From: Nitrospira sp.
GTDB taxonomy: Bacteria; Nitrospirota; Nitrospiria; Nitrospirales; Nitrospiraceae
Assembly: GCA_024998565.1 (NCBI GenBank)
Contig: JACOEM010000004.1
Coordinates: 232,629-296,628, forward strand
DNA: 64,000 nt
Direction: 5' to 3'
Position numbers and translations under genes: made by a program. Shown here in pieces: positions 1-9,210 of the stretch; the stretch's first letter is position 1, and every line of letters starts with the position of its first letter. The notes under the pieces are model-generated. The model searched no databases. It was not told the origin of the DNA and saw only the letters and a list, made by a program, of their open reading frames with translations.

Positions 1-126
1 GTTTGTAGGGGGCATTGCTACCCAGATGGTATTGTCGTCAAGGGGAATCTTGCGTAGCCTGTCATCACTGAGCACGAGAGTCGTTTGACAGACGGTGATG
101 CGTAGGCTTTCACACGAGGTGCTTCT

Positions 127-786
127 ATGGATCTGAATTCCCGGAACCCTTTCCATCGCAAGGCCGGTTACGCTCTGATTACTCTGGCGGGCTGTCTTCT
201 CCTGAGTGCCTGTTCTGCGTTACCGAAAGGTGAGCTCACCCTGGATCTCGGTATTAAAGATCGGGGGGTGGCCTCATGGTACGGCAAAGAGTTCCATGGG
301 AAACTAGCCGCGAATGGGGAGCTCTTCGATATGACTGCCTATACTGCTGCTCATCGCAAATTGCCGTTAGGTAGTGTGGTCCGTGTAGTCAATTTGACCA
401 ATGGGAGGACCGTTCAGGTTCGAATCAATGATCGGGGACCTTACGTTGCGGGGCGTATGCTGGATCTTTCGCATGCTGCGGCTCGCGAGTTAGGCATGGT
501 TGAAGCCGGTACCACGGCGGTGCAGATCGAAGTGATTGGAGATCATCGTCCGGTCGTGCAGATACCCACGACGAAGATCCCTGCTGTCGCCGGTGTGTTG
601 TTGAATATGGGTACGCGCGCAGTGAAGCAACATCGTCGCCCGGAGGAGGGAGTTGAACGACCCGCCCTTCCTGTAAGAATGATGCCACAAGAAGCGCTCT
701 ATGTTAGGCGTGAGCGCCGTATCGGCAGCATGCTGGCGGCTGACCACACGGCTCACAATACCGTCCCTGTCCTCATCCTCTCCTAA
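127..786 (+). CDS. rlpA: RlpA-like septal ring lipoprotein
   Basis: Probable outer-membrane lipoprotein of the RlpA family, which in studied bacteria cleaves denuded peptidoglycan glycan strands at the septum. 219 residues. The N-terminus is a lipoprotein signal ending in the lipobox LLSAC (Cys29). A double-psi beta-barrel core follows: GVASWYG near residue 47, then RINDRGP and MLDLSHAAA, containing the Asp expected at the active site. No C-terminal SPOR domain is visible, and the last 80 residues are unconserved-looking. GAGGT lies about 8 bases before the ATG. Family call is firm; the enzymatic activity is inferred. Confidence 0.85.
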   Translation: MDLNSRNPFHRKAGYALITLAGCLLLSACSALPKGELTLDLGIKDRGVASWYGKEFHGKLAANGELFDMTAYTAAHRKLPLGSVVRVVNLTNGRTVQVRINDRGPYVAGRMLDLSHAAARELGMVEAGTTAVQIEVIGDHRPVVQIPTTKIPAVAGVLLNMGTRAVKQHRRPEEGVERPALPVRMMPQEALYVRRERRIGSMLAADHTAHNTVPVLILS

Positions 787-805
787 CTGAGCCGCACTCC
801 GTTAG

Positions 806-835
806 TTGACACTTCTGCCCGTACTTGATTAGACT
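806..835 (+). promoter_or_regulatory. Candidate sigma-70 promoter
   Basis: TTGACA (806-811), an 18-base spacer and TAGACT (830-835) lie in the 127-base spacer before the small basic protein gene at 914. The -35 is consensus and the -10 matches 4 of 6 positions. It would drive the 914 and 1182 genes. Confidence 0.4.
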
Positions 836-913
836 GCCCCTTCTAAAGTAAAGCCTGATTGTGCCGTCATTTCTTACGTTTGTTGATCTTAATTGTTGGA
901 GGTTGAAAGCTGA

Positions 914-1117
914 ATGGCAAAGAAACCAGCCGGTGAATCAGACGAAGTCCGACTCAAGAAGAAAGTTGCAGCACGAGTAACAAAAGAAGCTAAACTCTCA
1001 GGTGATTCGGCTGCCCGCTCTTTACGTAAACGGCTCAAGCGGGTGCAGCGCAAGCGGCGCGCGCTTGCATTGAGAAAAAAGCATGCGGCTGGAAATCAGA
1101 CTGAAGCGAAGTCCTAA
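914..1117 (+). CDS. Small highly basic protein of unknown function
   Basis: 67 residues, about one third Lys/Arg, no hydrophobic segment and no recognisable domain. The central stretch RKRLKRVQRKRRALALRKK suggests nucleic-acid or ribosome binding, or simple charge neutralisation; this is inference from composition only. TGGAGG lies about 11 bases before the ATG. It sits 64 bases upstream of a HEAT-repeat gene in the same direction, behind a candidate promoter at 806-835. I do not recognise the family. Composition and the ribosome-binding site argue that it is real. Confidence 0.6.
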   Translation: MAKKPAGESDEVRLKKKVAARVTKEAKLSGDSAARSLRKRLKRVQRKRRALALRKKHAAGNQTEAKS

Positions 1118-1181
1118 ACGGTTGCGGGATTGACGAATTTGACCGCCACGCCTACCCCTCTGCGGAACAAGGAACATTGAT

Positions 1182-2012
1182 ATGGAACACACTGGTGAAA
1201 AAGAAGAACAGGCCCAGGCTGTTTCCCCCATTGGCTCAGTTGAGGATGAGACTCTGACAGATCAGGTCTCGGATCAACTGGCTGCGTCCTTGGATTCTTC
1301 GGCAGGGGCCCAGGATCTCACTGACCCATTGCAGGAAGTGGTTCTTGAGGAGGAGCAGGTCAAGGACGAGATCGATATTCAAATCGATCTTCTCAAAGAT
1401 CCCGATTGGGTGGTCAGGCGAGAAGCTGCAATCACGCTGGGAGAAATGGGCGATGAGCGTTGCGTCGAACCGCTCGCTGCGGCTCTTCGCGATGGCGACT
1501 GGCAGGTGAGGGAAGTTGCAATTGAGGGGATTGGGCAGATCGGTTCTCCCGCCGTCGAGGTTCTGCTTAAGTTGCTTCGAGATTGGGACGTGCGGAAGTC
1601 GGCCATCATGGCCCTCGGGAAAATTCGGGATGAGCGGGTGCTTGAGCCTCTGATGCAGCAGCTCCGAAATGATGAATTCATGGAGGATGCCACCGACGCA
1701 TTGGTCAATCTTGGTGAGCCGGCCCTGCCTGGTCTGATCAAGGCGTTGAAAGACAAAGAAGAGTTAGTGCGGAAGCAAGCGGTAATTGCGCTGGGGCGTA
1801 TTAAGTCTCTCGAGGCTATCGATCCGCTGATTGAAATGTTGCAAAATAAGGACTGGTTTACTCGGCTGACGGCTGCTGCGGCACTTGAAGCTATCGGTGA
1901 CGAGCGTGGTCGCGAAGCGATCAAGCCGTTGCTGAAAGACAGTGATATGGTGGTCAAGATGCGAGTCGAGCGTATTCTTGCAAAGTGGAAGAAGCAACCG
2001 GCCGCCGTTTAG
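1182..2012 (+). CDS. HEAT-repeat protein
   Basis: 276 residues, cytoplasmic (no signal or membrane segment). Residues 1-65 are acidic and probably disordered. From about residue 66 there are five to six HEAT/PBS-lyase-like repeats of about 31 residues, each with the pattern of DPDWVVRREAAITLGEMGD (LL.D.dw.VR..A..aLG.ig). Such alpha-solenoids are protein-interaction scaffolds; the partner is unknown. It is transcribed toward the - strand block, whose last gene stops only 8 bases away (convergent ends). A second HEAT protein lies at 2471-3916. Confidence 0.75.
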   Translation: MEHTGEKEEQAQAVSPIGSVEDETLTDQVSDQLAASLDSSAGAQDLTDPLQEVVLEEEQVKDEIDIQIDLLKDPDWVVRREAAITLGEMGDERCVEPLAAALRDGDWQVREVAIEGIGQIGSPAVEVLLKLLRDWDVRKSAIMALGKIRDERVLEPLMQQLRNDEFMEDATDALVNLGEPALPGLIKALKDKEELVRKQAVIALGRIKSLEAIDPLIEMLQNKDWFTRLTAAAALEAIGDERGREAIKPLLKDSDMVVKMRVERILAKWKKQPAAV

Positions 2013-2020
2013 CGAAGGCG

Positions 2021-2455
2021 TCACTTGCGGAGCAGGAGGTCCAGTTCTTTTTGGATGTCGTCCAGCTTCGTGGCAGGTACCTTCTTTCCGAGGGATAGTT
2101 CCAGGCGAAGTTCTCTGATTTTTCCTGCCAGCTCTTTGACCTGAGCGTTAGGATCTACCTGTTTTCCCCCACGTGTAACTAGCTCGAGTGAGTCGATAGC
2201 CTCTGCCAATTCCCTTGCCGCATCGGTTGTATTTTTGTTGTAAAGTTCGGCCTTCGCTTGCACCACTTTGGATTTTGCGTCGACTAGGCTTTGGCGGCGA
2301 TGTAAATCCCGTTCTATCCCCAGTGTGGTATCCACGACATTCCGCGAGAAATCCCGCACTGTTTGCTCAAGATTATTCGCCGGCTGTTTCCCCCAGAGGT
2401 ATCCGAACCCGAACGAGAGGGCTAGTAGCATCAATAGCCCTATAAATCTGAGCAT
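2021..2455 (-). CDS. Membrane-anchored coiled-coil protein of unknown function
   Basis: 144 residues. Residues 1-20 form one hydrophobic segment (MLRFIGLLMLLALSFGFGYL), followed by a helical, charged region with heptad-like spacing (VVDTTLGIERDLHRRQSLVDA and the C-terminal LRLELSLGKK). It probably sits in the inner membrane with the coiled coil in the periplasm or cytoplasm. It is the last gene of the - strand block, 15 bases after the HEAT-repeat gene. No known family recognised. Confidence 0.6.
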   Translation of the reverse strand: MLRFIGLLMLLALSFGFGYLWGKQPANNLEQTVRDFSRNVVDTTLGIERDLHRRQSLVDAKSKVVQAKAELYNKNTTDAARELAEAIDSLELVTRGGKQVDPNAQVKELAGKIRELRLELSLGKKVPATKLDDIQKELDLLLRK

Positions 2456-2470
2456 GCTGATTCCCAGCCC

Positions 2471-3916
2471 CTAGCGGGCGCTCCCTTGTTTGTCTTTTTG
2501 TGACAACACATGGATGAGGCTTCCTGCTGAAGTAATGCGGACTGCGGGGTCCGAATCTTGGAGACCGGTTTTAAGGGGCGAGACAAGGGATTTCTGTCGA
2601 AGTTTTCCCAGCGCTCGTGCGGCCATGAGTCGCGGGAGTGGTTGTTGGTCTCGAAGTAAAGTTTCAAGCACGGCCAGGGCATTTGGAGTGGTTGCAGCCG
2701 CGAGGGCGTGCGCAGCTCCGCCACGTACTGAGGGGTCGGGATGGCGGGCGAGGTCTGCGGCATTCAAAACAGCGCTGGCATCACCGAGTCGGAGGAGTGC
2801 CTCGACGGCGCTGATGCGAACGTGCTCATCAGGGTCCCGCAACAGCGGTTGGATAATGCTGCGAGTTTCACTGTCGCCAAGGCGGCCGAGACTAGAAGCG
2901 GCGACACTGCGGACGCGCGGGTTCTCGTCACTTAGAGCGTGTGTCAGTGGAGCGATCCCGTCGGTGCTACCGAATTCTCCTAGAGCCCCCGCGGCAAACG
3001 CACGGACCGCAGGATGTGGATCGTAGACAGCTTGACTCAAGATCGACAGGCTCGCAGGTCGTCGTAACCGCCCGAGCATGCCTAGGGCCGCCATACGCAC
3101 CTCAGGGTCTGGGAGCGTGACTGCATTGGAGATGTCGGTCAGGACGTCCGTTCGTCCAAGTTTGTACAATCCTGCGAAGGCAAAGATTGATTCCGGCCCC
3201 TCATCGACGCGGGCGATTTCAGTCAGTTGATCCGTTATGCCGGCCACTTTGGCGTCACTGAGGGCATTCATTGCCGCGATGCGGACGCCGGGAGCTTCAT
3301 CGCGCAGCGCTCGTTTGAGCGCCGAGGAGCGTTCGGCCAGGCCGGCTCGTCCAATGGCCTCGGCCGCGCGAGCGCGGACCAGCGCCGATGAATCCAGCAA
3401 GCCGTCTTCGAGGATCGGTAACGTGTCGCTCTCGCCCATTTCCGCCAGCGCCGTGTAGGCAGCGATGCGGATATGTTCCTGCGTATCACGAACACGAGTG
3501 ACAATAAAACTTCGTGCAATCTCCCGCAGCAACGCGGGTTCGTCCGGACGATTGTTTGCGACGAGTTTGGTGTAGAGTTTCCAGGCTTCCTCAGGCTTTC
3601 CGAGTTTGAGATGACTGCGAATGCTATAGCGTAAGACGTCGAGTCCTGGTTGCTGGCCAGGGGGCAACTGTTGCAAGAGCTCCAACACTCGGTTGTATTC
3701 GGCCGCTTGGTAGAGCGTCATGGCCTGTCGCTCGAGTGAGGGGACGGCGGGCTTGGGTGAAGATGAAGCCGCCGCTGCCGGGTGGGGAATGGACAAGACG
3801 AACAGTGCAACCCCGGCCGGAAAGGCCCAGGTTGCGTGTCGGCGGATTGGCTGAAGATTCGGGCCAGGCCCGCTTATGCTACCACTTGTTTGGAGTACGC
3901 GCGGTGGCCGGTGCAT
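2471..3916 (-). CDS. Exported HEAT-repeat protein
   Basis: 481 residues. A signal peptide is visible (hydrophobic AFPAGVALFVLSIPHPAAAA, about residues 30-50), so the protein is probably periplasmic. Residues 65-120 look TPR-like (AAEYNRVLELLQQLPPGQQ). From about residue 130 to the end there are about ten HEAT repeats (ALVRARAAEAIGRAG, PRVRSVAASSLGRLGD and so on). The start at 3916 has GAGG 7 bases upstream and lies inside the end of the upstream phosphorylase gene (38-base overlap), suggesting translational coupling. Function unknown: a binding scaffold by fold. Confidence 0.75.
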   Translation of the reverse strand: MHRPPRVLQTSGSISGPGPNLQPIRRHATWAFPAGVALFVLSIPHPAAAASSSPKPAVPSLERQAMTLYQAAEYNRVLELLQQLPPGQQPGLDVLRYSIRSHLKLGKPEEAWKLYTKLVANNRPDEPALLREIARSFIVTRVRDTQEHIRIAAYTALAEMGESDTLPILEDGLLDSSALVRARAAEAIGRAGLAERSSALKRALRDEAPGVRIAAMNALSDAKVAGITDQLTEIARVDEGPESIFAFAGLYKLGRTDVLTDISNAVTLPDPEVRMAALGMLGRLRRPASLSILSQAVYDPHPAVRAFAAGALGEFGSTDGIAPLTHALSDENPRVRSVAASSLGRLGDSETRSIIQPLLRDPDEHVRISAVEALLRLGDASAVLNAADLARHPDPSVRGGAAHALAAATTPNALAVLETLLRDQQPLPRLMAARALGKLRQKSLVSPLKTGLQDSDPAVRITSAGSLIHVLSQKDKQGSAR

Positions 3917-6038
3917 ACAGCTGCCTCATGTATTCCTTGACCATCCGTTTAGTGCAAAAGCGGGGCGCAACGGTCTTAATGCTCTCTTTGACGATCTGGA
4001 GCCATCCGCGTGGAATGCCATCCAAGTCGCGCTGGTAGAACAGGGGGACGACTTCTTGCTCTAGCAAACGAAACAATTGTTCCGTATCGTGAGCGTCCTG
4101 CGCCTGGGTGTCCGCTCCCTCGGGTAGGGGTTGAATGCCCCATCCGTTCGCGCCGTTGTACCCCTCATGCCACCAGCCATCGAGGACACTGAGGTTGATC
4201 ACCCCGTTGAGTGCGGCCTTTTGGCCACTGGTCCCGCTCGCCTCGAGCGGGGCCCGTGGAGTATTGAGCCAGATATCGACGCCTTGCACGAGGTACTTTG
4301 CCATATGCATGTCATAGTCTTCGAGGAAAGCGACGTGACCACCGAGTTTGTGATCGTTGCAGAAACTCAGTACTTCGTGAATGAAGTAGCGCCCCGGTTC
4401 GTCGGCCGGGTGCGCTTTGCCTGCAAACACGATTTGGACGGGCCTCCACCGATTGTGGAGCAACTGCTTGAGTCGGTCGAGATCTCGGAACAGGAGTGTT
4501 GCACGTTTGTAGGTGGCGAACCGCCGGGCGAATCCGATCGTGAGGGCTTCCGGATCCAGCAGCGTTCCTCTGGCGATCGCTTGCATAGGCTGGAGATGGC
4601 CGCGAATCCAGCCGTCCCGGGCACGTTCACGGATAAACCGCATCAGTTTGCGTCGTGTTGTTTGTCGAACGGCCCAGAGGGCGTCATCCGGCAGGTCCGT
4701 GACCCGTTGCCAGATGGTGGGGTCATCGACCCGTTCTGCCCAATCGGGGCTGAGGTATTTGGCATAGAGCGAGTTCGCTTCCGGGGAGATCCAGGTGGGC
4801 GCGTGGATGCCGTTGGTGAGGCTGCGGATAGGAACGAGATCCTGTGCCAGGCCAGGCCACAGGTGTTGCCACATTTGTCGAGAGACGCGCCCGTGCTCGC
4901 GGCTTACGCCGTTGACGTGGGCCGACAGCCGCATCGCAAGGGCGGTCATATTGAAGCCGTGTCCGGCGCTTTCCGGCGTTTCGCCCAAGCGCAGGAACTC
5001 TTCTCTGGAAAGTCCGAGTTGGCCCCAATAATTACTGAAGTAGCGATCCATCAGGTGAAACGGAAAAATATCGTGCCCGGCCGGAACGGGGGTGTGCGTG
5101 GTGAACACGGTGCTCTGCCGAACCAGGTCACTCGCCTCAGCGTGGCTGTGTCCGGTGGTGACGAATTCCCGGATGCGTTCTATGGTCAGGAAAGCCGAAT
5201 GGCCTTCATTGCAATGCCAGACTGCGGGACTGATACCCAGGGCGCGTAAGATCCGCACGCCGCCGATCCCGAGCAGAAACTCCTGACAAAGTCTGATTTC
5301 CTGGTCCCCACCGTAGAGCCGCGCGGAGAGGGCGCGATCTTCGGGCGTGTTTTCAGGCACATCGGTATCGATGAGATAGAGGGACATTCGTCCGTTACGT
5401 ACTTGCCACACGAGCACGGTAACCTGGCGATGGCCGATCTCGACCTTGATGGAGCAGGGAATTCCCGTCGGCGTCATCGCCTGGTGAATCGGCGAATCGT
5501 GTCGATTGAAGGGCGCGTAGGTGGCTTCCTGCCATCCTTCCGGGTTGATACGCTGTTTAAAATATCCTTGTGGGTACATGAAGCCGATGCCGACGAGAGG
5601 AATGCCCAAGTCACTGGCCTCTTTGCAATGGTCTCCGGCCAGGATGCCAAGTCCTCCGCTGTAAATCGGGATGGAAATATGCAGCCCGAACTCAGCCGAA
5701 AAGTAGGCGATGGGAGAATTCTGGAGCGCGGGGAACTCCGTCGCCGCCCAGGTGTTCTTATTGCTCAGGTATTCGTCGAAGGCGCGTAACACAGCCGAGT
5801 ATTGCCGGACGAAATTCGGGTCGCCGGCCAAGGTGACAAAGCGTTCAGGTTTCACCCCTGAGAGCAGCTGAACTGGATTGTGATGAGTAAGGAACCAGAG
5901 CGTGGGGTCGATGGACTCAAACAGCTGACGCGCCGGTTGATTCCAACTCCACCAGAGATTGCGGGCCAGTTCACCGAGTCGATGCAGGCTTTGGGGAACC
6001 GTATCTTGAGGGGGTTGTATGTGGTCGGGTGCTTGCAC
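3879..6038 (-). CDS. glgP: Alpha-glucan (glycogen/maltodextrin) phosphorylase
   Basis: Releases glucose-1-phosphate from alpha-1,4-glucans with phosphate and pyridoxal phosphate. 719 residues: the shorter bacterial GT35 type with an N-terminal DUF3417-like part (LARNLWWSWNQPARQLFE). Diagnostic segments are AYFSAEFGLH, GGLGILAGDHCKEASDLG, HCNEGHSAF, and near the end EASGTSGQKAALNG with the PLP-binding lysine at about residue 607. It lies between an unknown gene (69 bases upstream) and the HEAT gene that overlaps its end, so the block may be one operon. It implies storage polysaccharide turnover. Confidence 0.92.
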   Translation of the reverse strand: MQAPDHIQPPQDTVPQSLHRLGELARNLWWSWNQPARQLFESIDPTLWFLTHHNPVQLLSGVKPERFVTLAGDPNFVRQYSAVLRAFDEYLSNKNTWAATEFPALQNSPIAYFSAEFGLHISIPIYSGGLGILAGDHCKEASDLGIPLVGIGFMYPQGYFKQRINPEGWQEATYAPFNRHDSPIHQAMTPTGIPCSIKVEIGHRQVTVLVWQVRNGRMSLYLIDTDVPENTPEDRALSARLYGGDQEIRLCQEFLLGIGGVRILRALGISPAVWHCNEGHSAFLTIERIREFVTTGHSHAEASDLVRQSTVFTTHTPVPAGHDIFPFHLMDRYFSNYWGQLGLSREEFLRLGETPESAGHGFNMTALAMRLSAHVNGVSREHGRVSRQMWQHLWPGLAQDLVPIRSLTNGIHAPTWISPEANSLYAKYLSPDWAERVDDPTIWQRVTDLPDDALWAVRQTTRRKLMRFIRERARDGWIRGHLQPMQAIARGTLLDPEALTIGFARRFATYKRATLLFRDLDRLKQLLHNRWRPVQIVFAGKAHPADEPGRYFIHEVLSFCNDHKLGGHVAFLEDYDMHMAKYLVQGVDIWLNTPRAPLEASGTSGQKAALNGVINLSVLDGWWHEGYNGANGWGIQPLPEGADTQAQDAHDTEQLFRLLEQEVVPLFYQRDLDGIPRGWLQIVKESIKTVAPRFCTKRMVKEYMRQLYAPATARTPNKW

Positions 6039-6107
6039 GACGCCTCCGTGGAATGTGATCGATGCGTGAGGACGGGGACTGTAGGGTCCCGCTTCCTGAA
6101 TGCTATG

Positions 6108-6944
6108 TCAGGCGTGTCCCGCTTTGTGCCAGGATGCCCATTGGTCAGAAAAGGCGACGGTGGCGTAGCGCTCTCCGAGAATCTTGGCGACTCGATTCAT
6201 GGTCGTCGTCAGTTGTTTCGCCTCCTCCTGCGTCAGGTCCTGGCGGAAACGCGGATGGAGCCCCCATCGCGTCTCGACCTCTTCGCCTTTGATGCTCGAC
6301 ATGACACTTACCAGCTTAATATCGGCGCCGGTGGTTCCTCGAGTCGCGCCGCTTCCCCCGGTTTCAGCCGGGTTGGTAGTAGCCTCGGCGGCGATGGGCG
6401 GTGTTTGCCCTTCGAAAATCCCGATGAGGGCCGGAATCACGGCGCTGACACAGAGCGTGGCCGCGGCGGTTACGCCCGGGTTGCGCGGCGCTCCGACCGC
6501 ACGGGCGACGCGATCACTGAAGTCACGGTACAGGTCGTTCTTGGCAGGGCTGTCCTCCGTCACGAGAAACCGGTAACGCTCATAGGTCTGTCGGCTTTCG
6601 GCCACGGCTGTTCCGATCGTCAGCACGATTTCCGTCTGGTCGCTGCCGGCGCCGAAGGCCGGTTCCAGGGCTTTCTTGAGCTGGTCGATGACCGTATCCG
6701 TCAACTGGTCCATGAATTGCGGTTGTTCTTTGAGCGGGATGTGGAGGGCCGATACACGATCGGTCAGATTGAACATGACGCGTAAGAATTCGAGATAAAT
6801 GGTCCACTCATCCTGGTGTTTCAGCTTTAAGGCCTGTTCCGGGGCCGCACGTTTGATGACGGAGACGGACTCTCCTGCCACTGCGAGCATGAGCTCCGCC
6901 ACGGTTTGCATCTGCTGAGCGAATGAATACGGTCTGGTTGTCAT
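6108..6944 (-). CDS. Conserved-looking protein of unknown function
   Basis: 278 residues when started at 6944 (MTTRPYSFAQQMQTVAELM), where AGGGGA lies about 6 bases upstream; a longer frame to 6995 lacks such a site. The first half is helical and soluble (LRVMFNLTDRVSALHIPLKE). Around residues 150-175 there is a single hydrophobic stretch (GVTAAATLCVSAVIPALIG). The rest is charged. No family recognised. It is the first gene of the - strand block ending at 2021 and is divergent from the helicase gene. Confidence 0.65.
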   Translation of the reverse strand: MTTRPYSFAQQMQTVAELMLAVAGESVSVIKRAAPEQALKLKHQDEWTIYLEFLRVMFNLTDRVSALHIPLKEQPQFMDQLTDTVIDQLKKALEPAFGAGSDQTEIVLTIGTAVAESRQTYERYRFLVTEDSPAKNDLYRDFSDRVARAVGAPRNPGVTAAATLCVSAVIPALIGIFEGQTPPIAAEATTNPAETGGSGATRGTTGADIKLVSVMSSIKGEEVETRWGLHPRFRQDLTQEEAKQLTTTMNRVAKILGERYATVAFSDQWASWHKAGHA

Positions 6945-7091
6945 AGAAGTCCCCTGCTGGTCCGGCATTATATACAACTCAATTTGAAGGTCCAAGTGTT
7001 GATCTCGATGCCTGCGCGCGGAGCAGGCGACTCGCAGCTCTGTCGTTGCAAGGTCTCCGGTGGTATGTTATACAGCGCGACCGCTCCCGTC

Positions 7092-9149
7092 ATGAGCCTC
7101 ACTGCCCAGTCGGATGCCAACATGGACCGAGAGATCAAGCCCTACATTCTGAAACGGACTTCGGATCAAGACCAGGTCCGGAAGTTCTCGTTGGACTATG
7201 CCAAGGAGCTCAACGCGCAGCAGTATGCGGCCGTGACGGCGGCCGATGGCCCTGCGCTGGTCATTGCCGGTGCCGGAAGCGGCAAAACGCGGACGCTCGT
7301 GCATCGCGTCGCCTATCTGATTGATTCCGGGGTGGATCCCTCGCACATTTTGCTGCTGACCTTCACGAGGAAGTCTTCGGAGGAGATGCTGGAGCGTGTC
7401 GGCGCTTTGATCGGATCGCGCAGCCAGCGAGTTTGTGGCGGCACCTTCCATTCGGTCGCCAACATGCTGCTGCGGCGCCATGGACGAGTCCTCGGGATCG
7501 AACCGGGCTTTACGATTATGGATCGCGGCGATGCGGAAGATCTGATCGCTCTCCTGCGCGCCCAATTGGGCCTGAACGAAAAAGATAAGCGATTCCCTCG
7601 CAAGGGAACGATTGCGGAGATTTACAGCAAGTGCGAAAACACGCTGCGTGGATTAGAAGAGATTGTCCTCGACGAGTTTTCCCACTTTGCCGATCATCTG
7701 GAAGCGCTAGGGAAGCTTCAGCGCGCCTACCAGGCCGCGAAGCGCCAGCGCCAGCTCCTTGATTATGACGATCTTCTGGTGCTGCTGCGGGACTTGTTGA
7801 CGAAAGATGAGCCTACCAGGCGGGCGATCTCACAGCAATTCCGCTACATTTTGGTGGATGAGTATCAGGATACGAATCGGCTGCAGGCGGAACTCATTCG
7901 GAAGCTGGCTGCCACGCACGACAATGTCATGGTCGTGGGTGACGACTCCCAGTCCATTTATGCGTTTCGGGGCGCGACGTTCCGCAACATCATGGAATTT
8001 CCCTCCTGGTTCCCCGGCGCCAAGATCTACAAGTTGGAGGAAAATTACCGCAGCACCCAGCCGATTCTGAGCCTGGCCAACGAAATCATTCAGGAAGCCC
8101 CCGAGAAATATACGAAGCATCTGTTCACGCGCAAGCTGGATGGACCCTTGCCGGCGCTGGTGGAGGCGGCCGGGGAGAATGCGCAGTCTCGATTTGTGGC
8201 CCAAAAAATCCTGGAACTGCGAGAAGAAGGCGTTCCGCTGAGTGAGATTGCGGTACTTTTTCGCTCCAGCTTTCACTCCTTCGATCTGGAAATCGAGTTG
8301 TCGCGTTGCGGGCTGCCGTTTGTGAAGCGGGGCGGGATCAAATTCATCGAGGCAGCCCATGTCAAGGATCTCCTGGCTCACTTGCGGGTGGTCGTGAATC
8401 CTCAGGATGCAGTCAGTTGGCATCGCGTACTCATGCTGGTCGAAGGGGTGGGTCCCAAGAAGGCGCAGGATCTGGTGGCGGCCATGGTGAGGGTGAACGA
8501 TCCGTACCAGGTGTTGCGGGACAGTAGCGGTCGTTCGGGCAAGGGGTTGAAAGAGTTGGGGGTGGTGCTTGAAAACCTGTCGAAGAGTGATGATTTGAGT
8601 CCGACCGAACAGGTGAATCGGGTGTATGAATATTATCTACCGATCCTCAAAGATCATCATGATGACTATCCCAAGCGGATTCGGGATCTGGATCATCTGC
8701 ATACCATTGCCGAAAGTTATCCCGGCTTGACTGAGTTCCTGGCTGATTTGGCGCTGGCACCGCCGGACGGCAGTGCTGTGGGCGTGGAACCGTCGGGGCG
8801 GGACGATGAGCAGGTGGTGCTGTCCACGATTCATTCGGCGAAGGGGTTGGAGTGGCAGTGCGTATTTTTGTTGTGGGTCGTCGACGGAAAGTTCCCTTCT
8901 GTATTTTCTTTCAACACCGATGAAGAGCTGGAAGAGGAGCGGCGCTTACTGTATGTCGCGGTGACTCGGGCGAAGCGCTACCTGTTCCTGACCTATCCGA
9001 TCAATGTGTACGACCGGACTTCCGGTATGTTGTTGTCCAAGCCGTCGCGATTCCTGGATCACGTGTCGCCCCGTTTGTTTGAAACATTGGCTCTGGTCGA
9101 GGAAGGCCATGGGCATGAATGGGGGCACGAGCATGATCGGTACGTCTAG
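7092..9149 (+). CDS. UvrD/PcrA/Rep-type superfamily 1 DNA helicase
   Basis: ATP-dependent 3'-5' DNA helicase, likely for repair or replication restart. 685 residues from ATG 7092 (ATG 7122 is possible; the frame is open to 6984, but the extra residues look non-coding). Motifs in order: Q motif LNAQQYAAV (about 40), Walker A AGAGSGKT (59-66), LLTFTRKS (Ia), DEYQDTN (II), GDDSQSIYAFRGA (III), LEENYRS (IV), STIHSAKGLEW (V), LYVAVTRAKR (VI). The C-terminus lacks the Tudor-like tail typical of long UvrD. Which subfamily member it is cannot be settled by eye. Confidence 0.9.
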   Translation: MSLTAQSDANMDREIKPYILKRTSDQDQVRKFSLDYAKELNAQQYAAVTAADGPALVIAGAGSGKTRTLVHRVAYLIDSGVDPSHILLLTFTRKSSEEMLERVGALIGSRSQRVCGGTFHSVANMLLRRHGRVLGIEPGFTIMDRGDAEDLIALLRAQLGLNEKDKRFPRKGTIAEIYSKCENTLRGLEEIVLDEFSHFADHLEALGKLQRAYQAAKRQRQLLDYDDLLVLLRDLLTKDEPTRRAISQQFRYILVDEYQDTNRLQAELIRKLAATHDNVMVVGDDSQSIYAFRGATFRNIMEFPSWFPGAKIYKLEENYRSTQPILSLANEIIQEAPEKYTKHLFTRKLDGPLPALVEAAGENAQSRFVAQKILELREEGVPLSEIAVLFRSSFHSFDLEIELSRCGLPFVKRGGIKFIEAAHVKDLLAHLRVVVNPQDAVSWHRVLMLVEGVGPKKAQDLVAAMVRVNDPYQVLRDSSGRSGKGLKELGVVLENLSKSDDLSPTEQVNRVYEYYLPILKDHHDDYPKRIRDLDHLHTIAESYPGLTEFLADLALAPPDGSAVGVEPSGRDDEQVVLSTIHSAKGLEWQCVFLLWVVDGKFPSVFSFNTDEELEEERRLLYVAVTRAKRYLFLTYPINVYDRTSGMLLSKPSRFLDHVSPRLFETLALVEEGHGHEWGHEHDRYV

Positions 9150-9210
9150 GTCGATCGTTCCCACCGTCTAACTCTGGTTTGGGCTGCCGTACTCCATTCT
9201 ACGATTCAGG

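Noticed and set aside
4131..5249. 372-codon open frame on the + strand opposite glgP
   Set aside because: It is the mirror of glgP codons; the translation has no domain text, no ribosome-binding site, and the - strand protein is unmistakable.
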